A stretch of 64,000 nt of DNA. It comes from Rossellomorea vietnamensis (lineage in GTDB: Bacteria > Bacillota > Bacilli > Bacillales > Bacillaceae_B). Both the position numbers and the translations under genes were made by a program. The stretch lies in assembly GCF_008180615.1 (NCBI RefSeq), contig NZ_VTEH01000001.1:125179-189178 (forward strand), given 5' to 3'. Below the pieces are notes generated by a model that was given only the letters and a program-made list of their open reading frames with translations, made no database searches and had not been told where the DNA came from. Of this stretch, positions 55,379-63,732 are shown one piece after another. Numbering within the stretch: the stretch's first letter is position 1; each line of letters starts with the position of its first letter.

Positions 55379-55594
55379 TCAGAGATTTCCTTTGTCCTCT
55401 GACTTATCCCTATTATACTGCTTCAGATACCCCTCAATCAGCCACTTGTTCTTATCCAAAATCTTATCCGCTGCTAATATAATCAGTACAAACACAATTG
55501 CCGGCTCTCCGGTTTCCAGCCAGTTTGTGATGACTAGAAAAAACACGAATGAAATGACGAGTAAAATGGTCAGATAAGCGATTCCTTCTTTCAT
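55379..55594 (-). CDS. small membrane protein
   Basis: 71 residues with two hydrophobic helices (YLTILLVISFVFFLVITNWL and PAIVFVLIILAADKIL) joined by ETGE, and a charged tail (KQYNRDKSEDKGNL). GGTGGGGG lies just upstream of the ATG. No family was recognised. It stands alone between the symporter and an SDR gene. Confidence 0.65.
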   Translation of the reverse strand: MKEGIAYLTILLVISFVFFLVITNWLETGEPAIVFVLIILAADKILDKNKWLIEGYLKQYNRDKSEDKGNL

Positions 55595-55655
55595 ATTCCC
55601 CCACCTTTAAATTGCTTTGAAAACTAATTTTCCCTAATTGAAAGTCAATTTTTTC

Positions 55656-56525
55656 TCATTCTCCTAGGTAGTTCTTAAAATAATTCCCCCAATGAGGCTG
55701 GGTTCCATCAATATCCTTAAATCCGTATTCTTCGGACAAGTCCCATGTGCTGAATACCCCGCCTGTCCTGCTATGTATTTCAGGGTCCGTTGCCAAGCTG
55801 CGAATCGCCTCTCCTATATAATAAGGAGATTCAGAAGCAATAAAATGAGGGTCTTTATTGGCTCCCTCTTTCCAGTTTTCTTCTGTCACACCAAATAGTT
55901 CAAGCATTGCTTCCGACCTTAAAAATCCAGGGGTGACTGCGATAGCGGTAATACGATCATCCTTTAGATCCTCTGCCATTGCTTGAGCAATATGAATGTT
56001 GGATATTTTAGCCAAACTGTAGTAAAAATTTCCACGGGGCTTATAATCTACTCCGTCGGTAATTTCCACAATCAAGCCTCCGCCGCTTTGTTTTAATAAA
56101 GGAATACTATGATGAGCGGTAATAATATGTGATTCTACTGCCTGCTTCTGCATTTGAAGACCTTTTGCCAAACTGTGTTCACCAATCGCTTTTCCCCATT
56201 CTGTCAGAGGATCTCCGCCCCATACATCATTGATGAGTATATCCAGTCTCCCACTTTCTGCGTTGACTCTCTCAAACAGCTCAATGACATCGGATTCAAT
56301 TGTATGGTCCGTTTTTACTGGAATTCCTAAACCTCCAGCACGTGTAACTAATTCTGCAGTCTCTTCAATCGTTTCCTTTCGGCCCATGGGCGATGGGCTG
56401 TGAAGAGTCGTCCTTCCAGTGACATATACCGTTGCACCAGCTTCACCCAGTTTTACTGAGATCCCGCGTCCAGCCCCTCTTGTACCTCCAGCGACAACTG
56501 CAATCTTACCTTTTAATGATTTCAT
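55656..56525 (-). CDS. SDR family oxidoreductase (DHRS1-like)
   Basis: 289 residues. Nucleotide motif AGGTRGAGRGIS (TGxxxGxG variant with Ala-Gly), active site Tyr/Lys in YYSLAKISN; the usual catalytic Ser region reads VEITDGVDY, so Ser appears replaced by Thr/Asp surroundings. The INDVWGGDPLTEW stretch and the overall pattern match the DHRS1-like SDR group. The substrate is unknown. GGAGGCAAA lies upstream of the start. Confidence 0.85.
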   Translation of the reverse strand: MKSLKGKIAVVAGGTRGAGRGISVKLGEAGATVYVTGRTTLHSPSPMGRKETIEETAELVTRAGGLGIPVKTDHTIESDVIELFERVNAESGRLDILINDVWGGDPLTEWGKAIGEHSLAKGLQMQKQAVESHIITAHHSIPLLKQSGGGLIVEITDGVDYKPRGNFYYSLAKISNIHIAQAMAEDLKDDRITAIAVTPGFLRSEAMLELFGVTEENWKEGANKDPHFIASESPYYIGEAIRSLATDPEIHSRTGGVFSTWDLSEEYGFKDIDGTQPHWGNYFKNYLGE

Positions 56526-56582
56526 AACAATTTGCCTCCAGTCGAAAATCGTTTCAGCCCTTTGTGAACTTTACCTTCCGAA

Positions 56583-56622
56583 AAAAATAAAGTGGCTGCT
56601 CCAGTAACAAGCAGCCGCCTCT
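56583..56622 (-). terminator. terminator of nucleotidyltransferase-fold gene
   Basis: GTGGCTGCT / AGCAGCCGC hairpin with TTTATTTTTTT on the minus strand. Confidence 0.8.
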
Positions 56623-56629
56623 TTCAAAA

Positions 56630-57457
56630 CTATATCACTTTATTGATAACTTCCTTGCACCAAGCATCGTTTTCCTGTATTCCTGTTTGACTGGAAAGCT
56701 GTTTGTTCAAGCGAAAAAATTCAGGTAAGATACTGCTTACTGTTTTCATGATATCCGCCGAATCACGGGTTGATTCCCAGCTGTCCAGTAAAGCCAGCTG
56801 CCAATCTTCCAGCAAGCTTCTTTCACCTTCAAGTTTTGACCAGATGCCATAAGAACTATCTATCCGCTGGTCATTTTCCATATACCAACCTTGGACGGTC
56901 AGCCATCTTAATCTATCTAAATTGGCTAGTGCATAATATTGTTCATTTCTCATGACGGCCCGGTATGTTTCATGGATAAAAGCAAGCACCTTTCCTCTCC
57001 ATGCTTCCACTTCTTCCGGAGAAGGGCTGTATTTTAATTTTGAGGAAGCCTCTAAAACCTTTTCCACGATCCCCTCAGGATCATAAAGTGTTTTCAACCC
57101 AGACAGCCAAAGAGAAGGGGTCAACTCACCAGGTTCTTTATAAAAGGTATCCACTTTAACGAAACAATCAAAGTGGGAAACAATTACCGGCGTACTTGGA
57201 TGTCCTTCAAAAAATAAAACATTTCCCCATTTTCTCGGCCGTTCGCACTTGTTTCGAATAAATTCATTCCTGGTTTCCGGAGAGACAATGATATGTAAAT
57301 CTATATCCGAATAGCGGTCATGATTCCCCTTAGCCAGCGAACCTCCTAAATAAATCCCCATGACATCTGGGTCATTGGTTAAATCATTCAGGATGCGCTG
57401 TAGAAGTTTATCCCGTTCTTTCGGTAAATTCTGGTCTCTTAATTCGTGTCTACTCAC
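56630..57457 (-). CDS. nucleotidyltransferase-fold protein
   Basis: 275 residues. The pol-beta-type core is visible near residues 34-57: GIYLGGSLAKGNHDRYSDID (GS..xG...SDxD metal motif), with a third acidic residue likely in HFDCFVKVD. An all-helical C-terminal part (DRLRWLTVQGWYMENDQR) resembles the aminoglycoside/lincosamide nucleotidyltransferase superfamily. Drug modification is possible but unproven. A single gene. Confidence 0.7.
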   Translation of the reverse strand: MSRHELRDQNLPKERDKLLQRILNDLTNDPDVMGIYLGGSLAKGNHDRYSDIDLHIIVSPETRNEFIRNKCERPRKWGNVLFFEGHPSTPVIVSHFDCFVKVDTFYKEPGELTPSLWLSGLKTLYDPEGIVEKVLEASSKLKYSPSPEEVEAWRGKVLAFIHETYRAVMRNEQYYALANLDRLRWLTVQGWYMENDQRIDSSYGIWSKLEGERSLLEDWQLALLDSWESTRDSADIMKTVSSILPEFFRLNKQLSSQTGIQENDAWCKEVINKVI

Positions 57458-57648
57458 AAATCCCGCACATTAATAACACTCCTCTTTTTAGTTTTCATTT
57501 TTAGTCATTCGACAAAGGTTCTCCCGATTCCTCTTAAAGAATATGGATCCTTCTTAGAGATGTTTCACTTTATCCTTTATAAATTATTTGGCCGACAAGG
57601 TTGCAGTCCACATTTTCCATTGTGGTACCTCATGACTCATCAACGGTA

Positions 57649-59268
57649 TCATGCTGAAAAACTATCATTCTTTATACTGATGAATAGATTCCTTACAGAG
57701 CGAATCCTGACTCCCCCTCCAAGGTAAACAAGGAGCCCGGCTATGATGGATATAATAGAAATGATAACCGATCCATAAAAATCACCGAAAGAAGCCGGCA
57801 GCCATAATTCTACTAGAGCTTTCACTCCCCAAACTGCTAATCCCATAACGATTACTAATAAGGCCACTTCTCTTAAGGAATGTAAAAAGGGAGCCATTTT
57901 AAAACCGACACCTTTCTTAATCCTATAGACATTAAAAAGAATAGATACCGAAAATCCAAGGTAGGTTGCTATGATGGGACCTGCAACTTCCAAAGAACCT
58001 ACAAGCGTTAAGTTCAACAAGATTTTTACCAGGACCCCAATTGCAATCCCTGCAATCAATTGCTTTTGCTGATCAATTCCTTGCATTATAGCGGCTGTCA
58101 GAGTAAAAAGAGCCAATACAATTGCTGCAGGTGCATACCACTGTAATATAAAACCACCCAGCTCAGGGCTGTTTCCCGTCCCAAAAATCATCGCATAAAC
58201 CGGCTTTGCGAGTATACTTAATCCTATACCTGCCGGCAGAGTAAAAAACATCATGATCAGCATCGATTGAGAAATTTGACTGTTAACTTCCTTGGCTTTT
58301 CCCCTCGTAAAAGAAGAGGTAATTTCGGGGATAAGAGACATACCAAAGGCGGTTGCCAGTGATAAAGGAACCATGACCAGGATCAGCGACATTCTCATCA
58401 CTGAATTAATCGTTTCTGCTTCACCTAATGTGTAGCCTGCTGATACAAATAGTTCGTTTATGGTAAATATATCAATGTTCTGGTAGACCGGTATCGCCAG
58501 CCCGGTTATCACAAATGGAATAGCGTACCCTATTAGTTCTTTTATTATTGAGAAAATAGGTAAATTTTCGTTATCCGGACTTTCATCCCTCTGCCTCTTA
58601 ATAACTCCTCTTCGTTTAATGAAACTGAAGAGCAAAACACAAAAAGCAGCTGCCCCTCCTGCAAATGCTGCAAAAACAGCTGCCCCAACGGCATTCGCCA
58701 CCGTTCCTTCAAACACGTGAATAATCAGGTATGCCCCAACAAGGATAAAGGCTATCCTGACTACCTGCTCAATCACTGTACTCATTGCGGAAGGACCCAT
58801 TGACTGGCTTCCCTGAAAATATCCTCTAAAAATACTCATGGCTGGTATAATCATCAAAGCAAAGCTCACCAGGCGTATCACAGACTGAACATCCTCCACT
58901 TTATTTCCTGAAGATTCATTCGCTCCGACCACAGCTTCTGCTAAGTAAGGTGCAAGCACATACAAAAGAACAAAGGATATTCCCCCGCTCAAAATCATTA
59001 AACAAATACCGTATTTTAAAAGTGTCAGCCCTGCTCTGTAGTTGCCTAATTCGTTGTATTTGGCCACAAATTTGGAGACTGCCAGGGGAAGGCCGATAGT
59101 GGAAATACTTAAAAGTATAGTGTAAGGACCATAAGCATAACCATAGAGAGCAAAGCCCTGTGTCCCGACAAGAGCTGTAAATGGAATAATATATATAAAA
59201 CCAAGAACTTTGGATATTAGGGTCGCTGCTGTTAAAAAGAATGTACCCCTGATGAATCTATTTTGCAA
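57649..59268 (-). CDS. MurJ/YtgP-type lipid flippase (MVF/MOP superfamily)
   Basis: 539 residues with about 14 membrane segments. It begins MQNRFIRGTFFLTAATLISK with a TTG start preceded by GAGGTG. Characteristic runs: FRGYFQGSQSMGPSAMSTVIEQVVR in two parts, ISVMRMSLILVMVPLSLATA-like, IPEITSSFTRGK, and LTAAIMQGIDQQKQLIAG. Among Bacillus paralogues (YtgP/MurJ about 544, SpoVB 518, YabM) the length and start best fit YtgP, which flips lipid II. SpoVB-like roles are possible. The gene is not close to other wall genes here. Confidence 0.85.
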   Translation of the reverse strand: MQNRFIRGTFFLTAATLISKVLGFIYIIPFTALVGTQGFALYGYAYGPYTILLSISTIGLPLAVSKFVAKYNELGNYRAGLTLLKYGICLMILSGGISFVLLYVLAPYLAEAVVGANESSGNKVEDVQSVIRLVSFALMIIPAMSIFRGYFQGSQSMGPSAMSTVIEQVVRIAFILVGAYLIIHVFEGTVANAVGAAVFAAFAGGAAAFCVLLFSFIKRRGVIKRQRDESPDNENLPIFSIIKELIGYAIPFVITGLAIPVYQNIDIFTINELFVSAGYTLGEAETINSVMRMSLILVMVPLSLATAFGMSLIPEITSSFTRGKAKEVNSQISQSMLIMMFFTLPAGIGLSILAKPVYAMIFGTGNSPELGGFILQWYAPAAIVLALFTLTAAIMQGIDQQKQLIAGIAIGVLVKILLNLTLVGSLEVAGPIIATYLGFSVSILFNVYRIKKGVGFKMAPFLHSLREVALLVIVMGLAVWGVKALVELWLPASFGDFYGSVIISIISIIAGLLVYLGGGVRIRSVRNLFISIKNDSFSA

Positions 59269-59374
59269 TTTAACACCTCAATTGAATGGAAATACAATGC
59301 AGTAAATTGTCTCTTTTATAAATGCAATCTGACTGCTGACAGCCATGTTTACTAGGAGCCATGAACAAATCCAT

Positions 59375-59881
59375 TTATAATATTTTCCTCAAGACCTCTG
59401 ACACAAACTCGGTCTTATCATCTGCATATTGATGCTTGTCCCGTTTATTTTGTTGGGTTAATTGTAATTTCAGCTCTTCATAGTTTTTCCTGTCTTGCTC
59501 GTTGTTCCTTAAATGATCTCTGAATTTCAGCTGCTGAATCAAGTATTGACTTCCTCTTTGATACATATGAATTTGGTGGGTCCTGGGTTCGCCTTTATTG
59601 AAGTAGTGCCTATCTGGGAGAATATTTGTACCTCTGTAAGAATAGCCAAGCCCTTCAAGAGGCAGCGCAAACTTCTCTCCGGTATTAAAATCTTCTATTT
59701 CTAAAGCAATATCAATAATCGGTTTTGCCTTTAAATTCCTAACAGAAGTGCTTCCGATATGGTGGACTTTTACGCGGCTGCCCAGCACCCTGTGAATTTG
59801 TTCCCTTTCCCGTTCAAATTCGCTTTCCCACTTATCACTCCACGGAACTATAAAGACTTCTCCTCTTGGAAGACCAAGCAT
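59375..59881 (-). CDS. GrpB/UPF0157 family nucleotidyltransferase-like protein
   Basis: 168 residues. The family hallmark VKVHHIGSTSVRNLKAKPII then DIALEI is present near residues 38-62, with an upstream FEREREQIHRVLG helix and the distal RTHQIHMYQRGS and FRDHLRNNEQDRKNYEELK. GrpB proteins have a nucleotidyltransferase fold of unknown activity; sometimes they are fused to CoaE. A stand-alone gene with AGGCTGAGAGG upstream. Confidence 0.85.
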   Translation of the reverse strand: MLGLPRGEVFIVPWSDKWESEFEREREQIHRVLGSRVKVHHIGSTSVRNLKAKPIIDIALEIEDFNTGEKFALPLEGLGYSYRGTNILPDRHYFNKGEPRTHQIHMYQRGSQYLIQQLKFRDHLRNNEQDRKNYEELKLQLTQQNKRDKHQYADDKTEFVSEVLRKIL

Positions 59882-59905
59882 CCTCTCAGCCTCCTCAACT
59901 TTTAT

Positions 59906-60550
59906 TTAGAAATGATCAATATTCGCTACTATTCTTTTTAAAACATCAATGGAATCTAGTGTCTTCTCATTGTATTCGAGAATATGATTAACTTCAGGAA
60001 TTAAAATTGCTGTGAGATTAGGACTCTTACTTGCTTCTTCAAATCTTTCTGAAGTGAAATAAGGATCTTGATCACCAATGAATAACAAACCTTTATTTTT
60101 GCTTCCCAACAAGGATTCAAGAACATCCTCTCTTTGAATTAAAGGTGTCAGCCAAATCGCCTTGGCATTGCTGAACTCTTCCCTATTTAAAACTCCTCCC
60201 ATGGCAATGGTCCCAAGAGACTTTCCAATAAGATAAATATTTTCATAGCTGTTATGGTAAAAAACTTCATCGATGACAGTATTAACATCCACTTTGATCG
60301 CTTCACTAATTTCCTCCATGCTGAAATCATCATATGAATTGTCATTATAGCGATAATTGATCTGCAAAACTTCGAATGACTTGTTAAGAAATACACTTGT
60401 GGAAAAATGCAGAAGAGGTGATTGAACAGTATAGCCGGCCCCTGGTAAAATGATGGCTATATCTTTACACCCTTCACTTTTACCTACAATGGAGTAGGGA
60501 ACCTCCATGCCTTTGTATCCTTCAAGCGCATTCGTATATACCTTAAACAT
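59906..60550 (-). CDS. alpha/beta hydrolase
   Basis: 214 residues. Nucleophile elbow IYLIGKSLGTIAMGG (GxSxG, Ser near 112); oxyanion segment AIILPGAGYTVQSP; probable acid Asp in LLFIGDQDPYFTS and catalytic His in IPEVNHILEY. A compact, lid-less esterase of unknown substrate. GGAGGGGTA precedes the ATG. It lies 24 bases upstream of the GrpB gene, so the two may be co-transcribed. Confidence 0.82.
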   Translation of the reverse strand: MFKVYTNALEGYKGMEVPYSIVGKSEGCKDIAIILPGAGYTVQSPLLHFSTSVFLNKSFEVLQINYRYNDNSYDDFSMEEISEAIKVDVNTVIDEVFYHNSYENIYLIGKSLGTIAMGGVLNREEFSNAKAIWLTPLIQREDVLESLLGSKNKGLLFIGDQDPYFTSERFEEASKSPNLTAILIPEVNHILEYNEKTLDSIDVLKRIVANIDHF

Positions 60551-60611
60551 TACCCCTCCACCTTTCCTATATATAAAATAGGTTCTTTTCTGACTTACAG
60601 ACTATTTATAA

Positions 60612-60829
60612 GGCTGTTTTCGCATAGATTGTGGTTGTACTAAAAGAATTGGATTTCCGCTCCAGGTGAACGACTCCGCGGGGCGGGCGGTGAGCCTCCT
60701 CGGCTGCGCCTGCGGGGTCTCACCTGTCCCGCTAGTCCCGCAGGAGGTCGTTCGCCTTCCGCTCCTATCCTTCTACGGGAAAAGGAGGCGAATAAAGATT
60801 CAAAAGCAACAATCTTATAGAAAAGAGAC
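60612..60829 (+). repeat. family B GC-rich palindromic repeat, copy 2
   Basis: 218 bp with the best preserved ends: left GGCTGTTTTCGCATAGATTG, right CAACAATCTTATAGAAAAGA then GAC. These are inverted copies of each other over about 25 bases. The core is over 90 percent like copies 1 and 3 by eye, with arms GGTGAG / CTCACC and GAACGAC / GTCGTTC. No family A copy follows this one. Confidence 0.88.
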
Positions 60830-60909
60830 AATTATAGAGATACTGGAGCTAAATACATTATGAAGAGGTTATCAATTTTAAAATAACTCAACTTTTCTAG
60901 GTTTTCCTT

Positions 60910-61383
60910 TTATAAGAACGCTCTGTAGCTGGCTTCAATGGCAAGCAGAGAATGATTTAAGTCAAAAGAAACCTCCATAGCGTGCCATATTCCGAAGCCA
61001 GTAAAAACAGCGATTACGGTAATGGTCTCCTTAAACAGATTTCTTTTCTTAATAAAAAGGAAAAGAGTTAAACAAGCGACGATTAGTAAGTAAGTAATGG
61101 AAACAACAAGCTGCCAAAACTGAGCTTTAGCAGAACTTACTGCCTCAATGTAGTGCATTACATCATCTTCGTTTGCAGCTGTTTCTTCTATTGAAGAGGT
61201 TTCCCCTTTATAGCCAATTTCCCAGGTGAATCCTTCCTTCTCTTTCAGCAAGATATAGGTGTAATCAAAGGCTTCTCCTTCGCCAATAACCCCTATGTAT
61301 TCCTTTGTGTCTTCTTCATTTTTGGAACACCCCGCTAATAATACTGGGAAAGAAAATAATACGATCAATAACAGTTTTTTCAT
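60910..61383 (-). CDS. lipoprotein with C-terminal membrane segments
   Basis: 157 residues. Signal peptide MKKLLLIVLFSFPVLLAGC (Cys19 lipidated), a small extracellular part of about 75 residues (GVIGEGEAFDYTYILLKEKE), then two hydrophobic helices (FWQLVVSITYLLIVACLTLF and ETITVIAVFTGFGIW) separated by KKRN. A lipidated N terminus plus two later membrane spans is uncommon. No family was recognised. It lies between two family B repeats. Confidence 0.6.
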   Translation of the reverse strand: MKKLLLIVLFSFPVLLAGCSKNEEDTKEYIGVIGEGEAFDYTYILLKEKEGFTWEIGYKGETSSIEETAANEDDVMHYIEAVSSAKAQFWQLVVSITYLLIVACLTLFLFIKKRNLFKETITVIAVFTGFGIWHAMEVSFDLNHSLLAIEASYRAFL

Positions 61384-61408
61384 CCAGCATACCTTCTTTT
61401 TTTTATTA

Positions 61409-61629
61409 GGCTGTTTTCTAAAAGATTGTTTCTGCTTTAAACCAAATGGATTTCCGCTCCATGCGAACGACTCCGCGGGGCGGGCGGTGAGCCTCCTCGG
61501 CTGCGCCTGCGGGGTCTCACCTGTCCCGCTAGACCCGCAGGAGATCGTACGCCTTCCGCTTCAATCCTCCTACAAATGAGGATGAAGGTAAGATTGCGTT
61601 CTAAATCAGCAATTAATTAGAAGAAATCC
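61409..61629 (+). repeat. family B GC-rich palindromic repeat, copy 3
   Basis: 221 bp. Left end GGCTGTTTTCTAAAAGATTG then TTTCTGC; core ATTTCCGCTCCATGCGAACG through CGCCTTCCGCTTC; right end CAGCAATTAATTAGAAGAAA then TCC. Followed after nine bases by a family A copy. Confidence 0.85.
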
Positions 61630-61638
61630 TATTAAACA

Positions 61639-61788
61639 GACTATTTTTGCATTAATTTTGCTTTCGTCAATATAGCCCTCCAGATACTAAGATTTCTCAT
61701 TCTAATCGGGGAGCCTTAGCAGGGTATGAAGCAGTTATCTTACGAAGGTAATCTAAAATTGCAACAAAGTTTACGAAAAAGAAAAAGC
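61639..61788 (+). repeat. family A repeat next to family B copy 3
   Basis: 150 bp. Left end GACTATTTTTGCATTAATTT then TGCTTTCG; interior CAGATACTAAGATTTCTCAT; right end GCAACAAAGTTTACGAAAAA then GAAAAAGC. A shortened copy. Confidence 0.65.
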
Positions 61789-62006
61789 ATTTAATTAAAT
61801 GTATTAAAATTCTCTTTATCTCTTAATTCAGCTGCCGCTAAATTTGTTTCCTAATTTTAACATATAAATAGGTTTTTTAGTATTGATTTTCCAGCTGTTC
61901 GTCTTAATTATTCTTGCTTTCGAAAGCAATTTTTCATTACATCTTAGAAAACATTTAAAACCTCTTCTCCTTTTTTCTTCCTTATTAACTACTTAGATTT
62001 CTACAA

Positions 62007-62047
62007 TAAAAAACAGCCCTAAACAATTTGTTTAGGACTGCTTTTTT
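62007..62047 (-). terminator. subtilisin gene terminator
   Basis: CCTAAACA / TGTTTAGG stem extended by CAG / CTG, with TTTTTTATTG on the minus strand. Confidence 0.85.
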
Positions 62048-62051
62048 CAAT

Positions 62052-63266
62052 TTAGTATCTTACAGCATCGTTAGAGTTGATACGGCCATGCTGGAAGTAA
62101 GATCCTGTTCCACTGATTGGATCTGCCGTTTGTTCAATGGCGGCACGGATCTGGGAGTTGCTGCGTCCCTGACCTGCTAATAAGCCAGCAAGTCCCGCAA
62201 CGTGAGGGGATGCCATCGATGTTCCTGACATGTAAGAATATCCATTGTTAGGAACAGTTGAAGCAATATCCACACCAGGAGCAGTAACGTCTACCCAAGA
62301 GCCGTAGTTAGAGAATGAAGCTCTGCGGTCACGAGAATCAACAGCACCTACTGCAATGACATTGGAGTAGGAAGCAGGCTCGAAAGTTGTGGACACTCCG
62401 TCATTCCCTGCTGCAGCGATGACAACAGATCCCTTATTCCAAGCATAGTTTACCGCATTTTCTAAAGTGGTTGTATTACAATCGCAGCCAAGCGAAAGGT
62501 TGATGACTTCAGCACCTTGATCGGCAGCATAACGGATACCGTCAGCAATGTCATTCAAAGATCCGCTTCCATTTGCATCTAAGACACGAACAGCGAGAAT
62601 TTTAGTGTTCGGCGCCATCCCTGCTACTCCTCGGGAGTTATTTGTAATTGCAGCAGCAGTCCCCGCAACGTGTGTTCCATGGCCGTTTAGATCCATTGGG
62701 TAATAATCGTTGTCTACAAAATCATAGCCGCGGATTGTTTTACTGGCCAAGTCAGGATGGTTATAGTCCACTCCAGAATCTAAGATGGCAATCTCCTGTG
62801 AACTGCTTCCTCTTGTTACATTCCACGCTAGGTCTGTATCAGTGTTTTGCGGTCCATATTGATAGCCCTGATAGTAAGTATCATTAGGAGTCCAGGTGGA
62901 GGCAAAGTTATAGTTAGGCTCTGCGTATTCTACATTAGGGTTTTTGCTCAGCGCCTTTACAACCGCCTCTACATTTCCTACCTTTAACACCTTATAATCG
63001 GATTTTACTGCATCAGTATCCTTCACTTCGGAAGCACCAAGTTTATTCAGTTCGCTTCCTTCTTTTGATTTGCTGACATTATCCTTAAATTTGACGATTA
63101 CTTCACCTTTGACATAACTGCCTTTTTCAAGATTGACTTTTACTGCTGAATTTTTGGGAGCATTCTCTAGAGGGTTTGAATCCTTTGCAAAAGCACTACC
63201 TCCGAAGCTAGGGAACAGGGCAAGTGATGCAGCAAGGGATAAGGCGGCAATTTTTTTGATTTTCAT
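62052..63266 (-). CDS. secreted subtilisin-like serine protease
   Basis: 404-residue S8 preproprotease. A Sec signal peptide (MKIKKIAALSLAASLALF, cut near AFAKD) is followed by an I9 propeptide (about 50-120, YVKGEVIVKF ... VEYAEPNY). The mature enzyme starts near STWTPND. Catalytic triad: Asp163 (ILDSGVDYNH), His196 (NGHGTHVAGT) and Ser about 350 (SGTSMASPHVAG). The oxyanion Asn lies in AAAGNDG. The YYQGYQYGPQN start and the CDCN loop resemble thermitase and the Bacillus Ak.1 protease. The ATG at 63266 follows GGAGG by seven bases. Confidence 0.93.
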   Translation of the reverse strand: MKIKKIAALSLAASLALFPSFGGSAFAKDSNPLENAPKNSAVKVNLEKGSYVKGEVIVKFKDNVSKSKEGSELNKLGASEVKDTDAVKSDYKVLKVGNVEAVVKALSKNPNVEYAEPNYNFASTWTPNDTYYQGYQYGPQNTDTDLAWNVTRGSSSQEIAILDSGVDYNHPDLASKTIRGYDFVDNDYYPMDLNGHGTHVAGTAAAITNNSRGVAGMAPNTKILAVRVLDANGSGSLNDIADGIRYAADQGAEVINLSLGCDCNTTTLENAVNYAWNKGSVVIAAAGNDGVSTTFEPASYSNVIAVGAVDSRDRRASFSNYGSWVDVTAPGVDIASTVPNNGYSYMSGTSMASPHVAGLAGLLAGQGRSNSQIRAAIEQTADPISGTGSYFQHGRINSNDAVRY

Positions 63267-63364
63267 AAACATTCCTCCGTTTTCATTTTTTTGAAAGCAA
63301 AATTCTTTATACCATTCTTCCTAAAGCAGCTTTCGACAGCTTTCCCTCCTTTTCTGTTAGATGC

Positions 63365-63409
63365 CAAGAGTCATAGGATATCTGCGCTGAGAGTATGTAA
63401 TGACTCTTG
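63365..63409. promoter_or_regulatory. 10-bp inverted repeat upstream of subtilisin gene
   Basis: CAAGAGTCAT at 63365-63374 and ATGACTCTTG at 63400-63409 are perfect inverted copies, 25 bases apart, about 100 bases upstream of the protease start. It could be a regulator operator; no known consensus was matched. The rest of 63267-63732 is featureless. Confidence 0.45.
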
Positions 63410-63732
63410 TTAATAGGATTCTAGCAGATTTCCGTCGTTAACTGAATATATTTGAAATTCTGAAAATGGGTAAAATTAGGAGTTTAAAACTATAAAATTC
63501 GTAAAAAGGTTGTCTGATTATGAAATATTTCCATAGTCAACTAGATAACCCCTCATTCGGTATAGTCAAAAAGACCTTTATTTTCTCAACCTCATCAGTA
63601 AAATCCCCTTCTTTTTCAGCTGAAAATTTGGAGCATATGTATCTTTAAAATGGCAAGGGTTTTTAAATACTTCTGTTTATAACGATATGAGGAAGAGGAT
63701 TTTACCTGCAATGACTCAAGGGTCTTTCTAGA

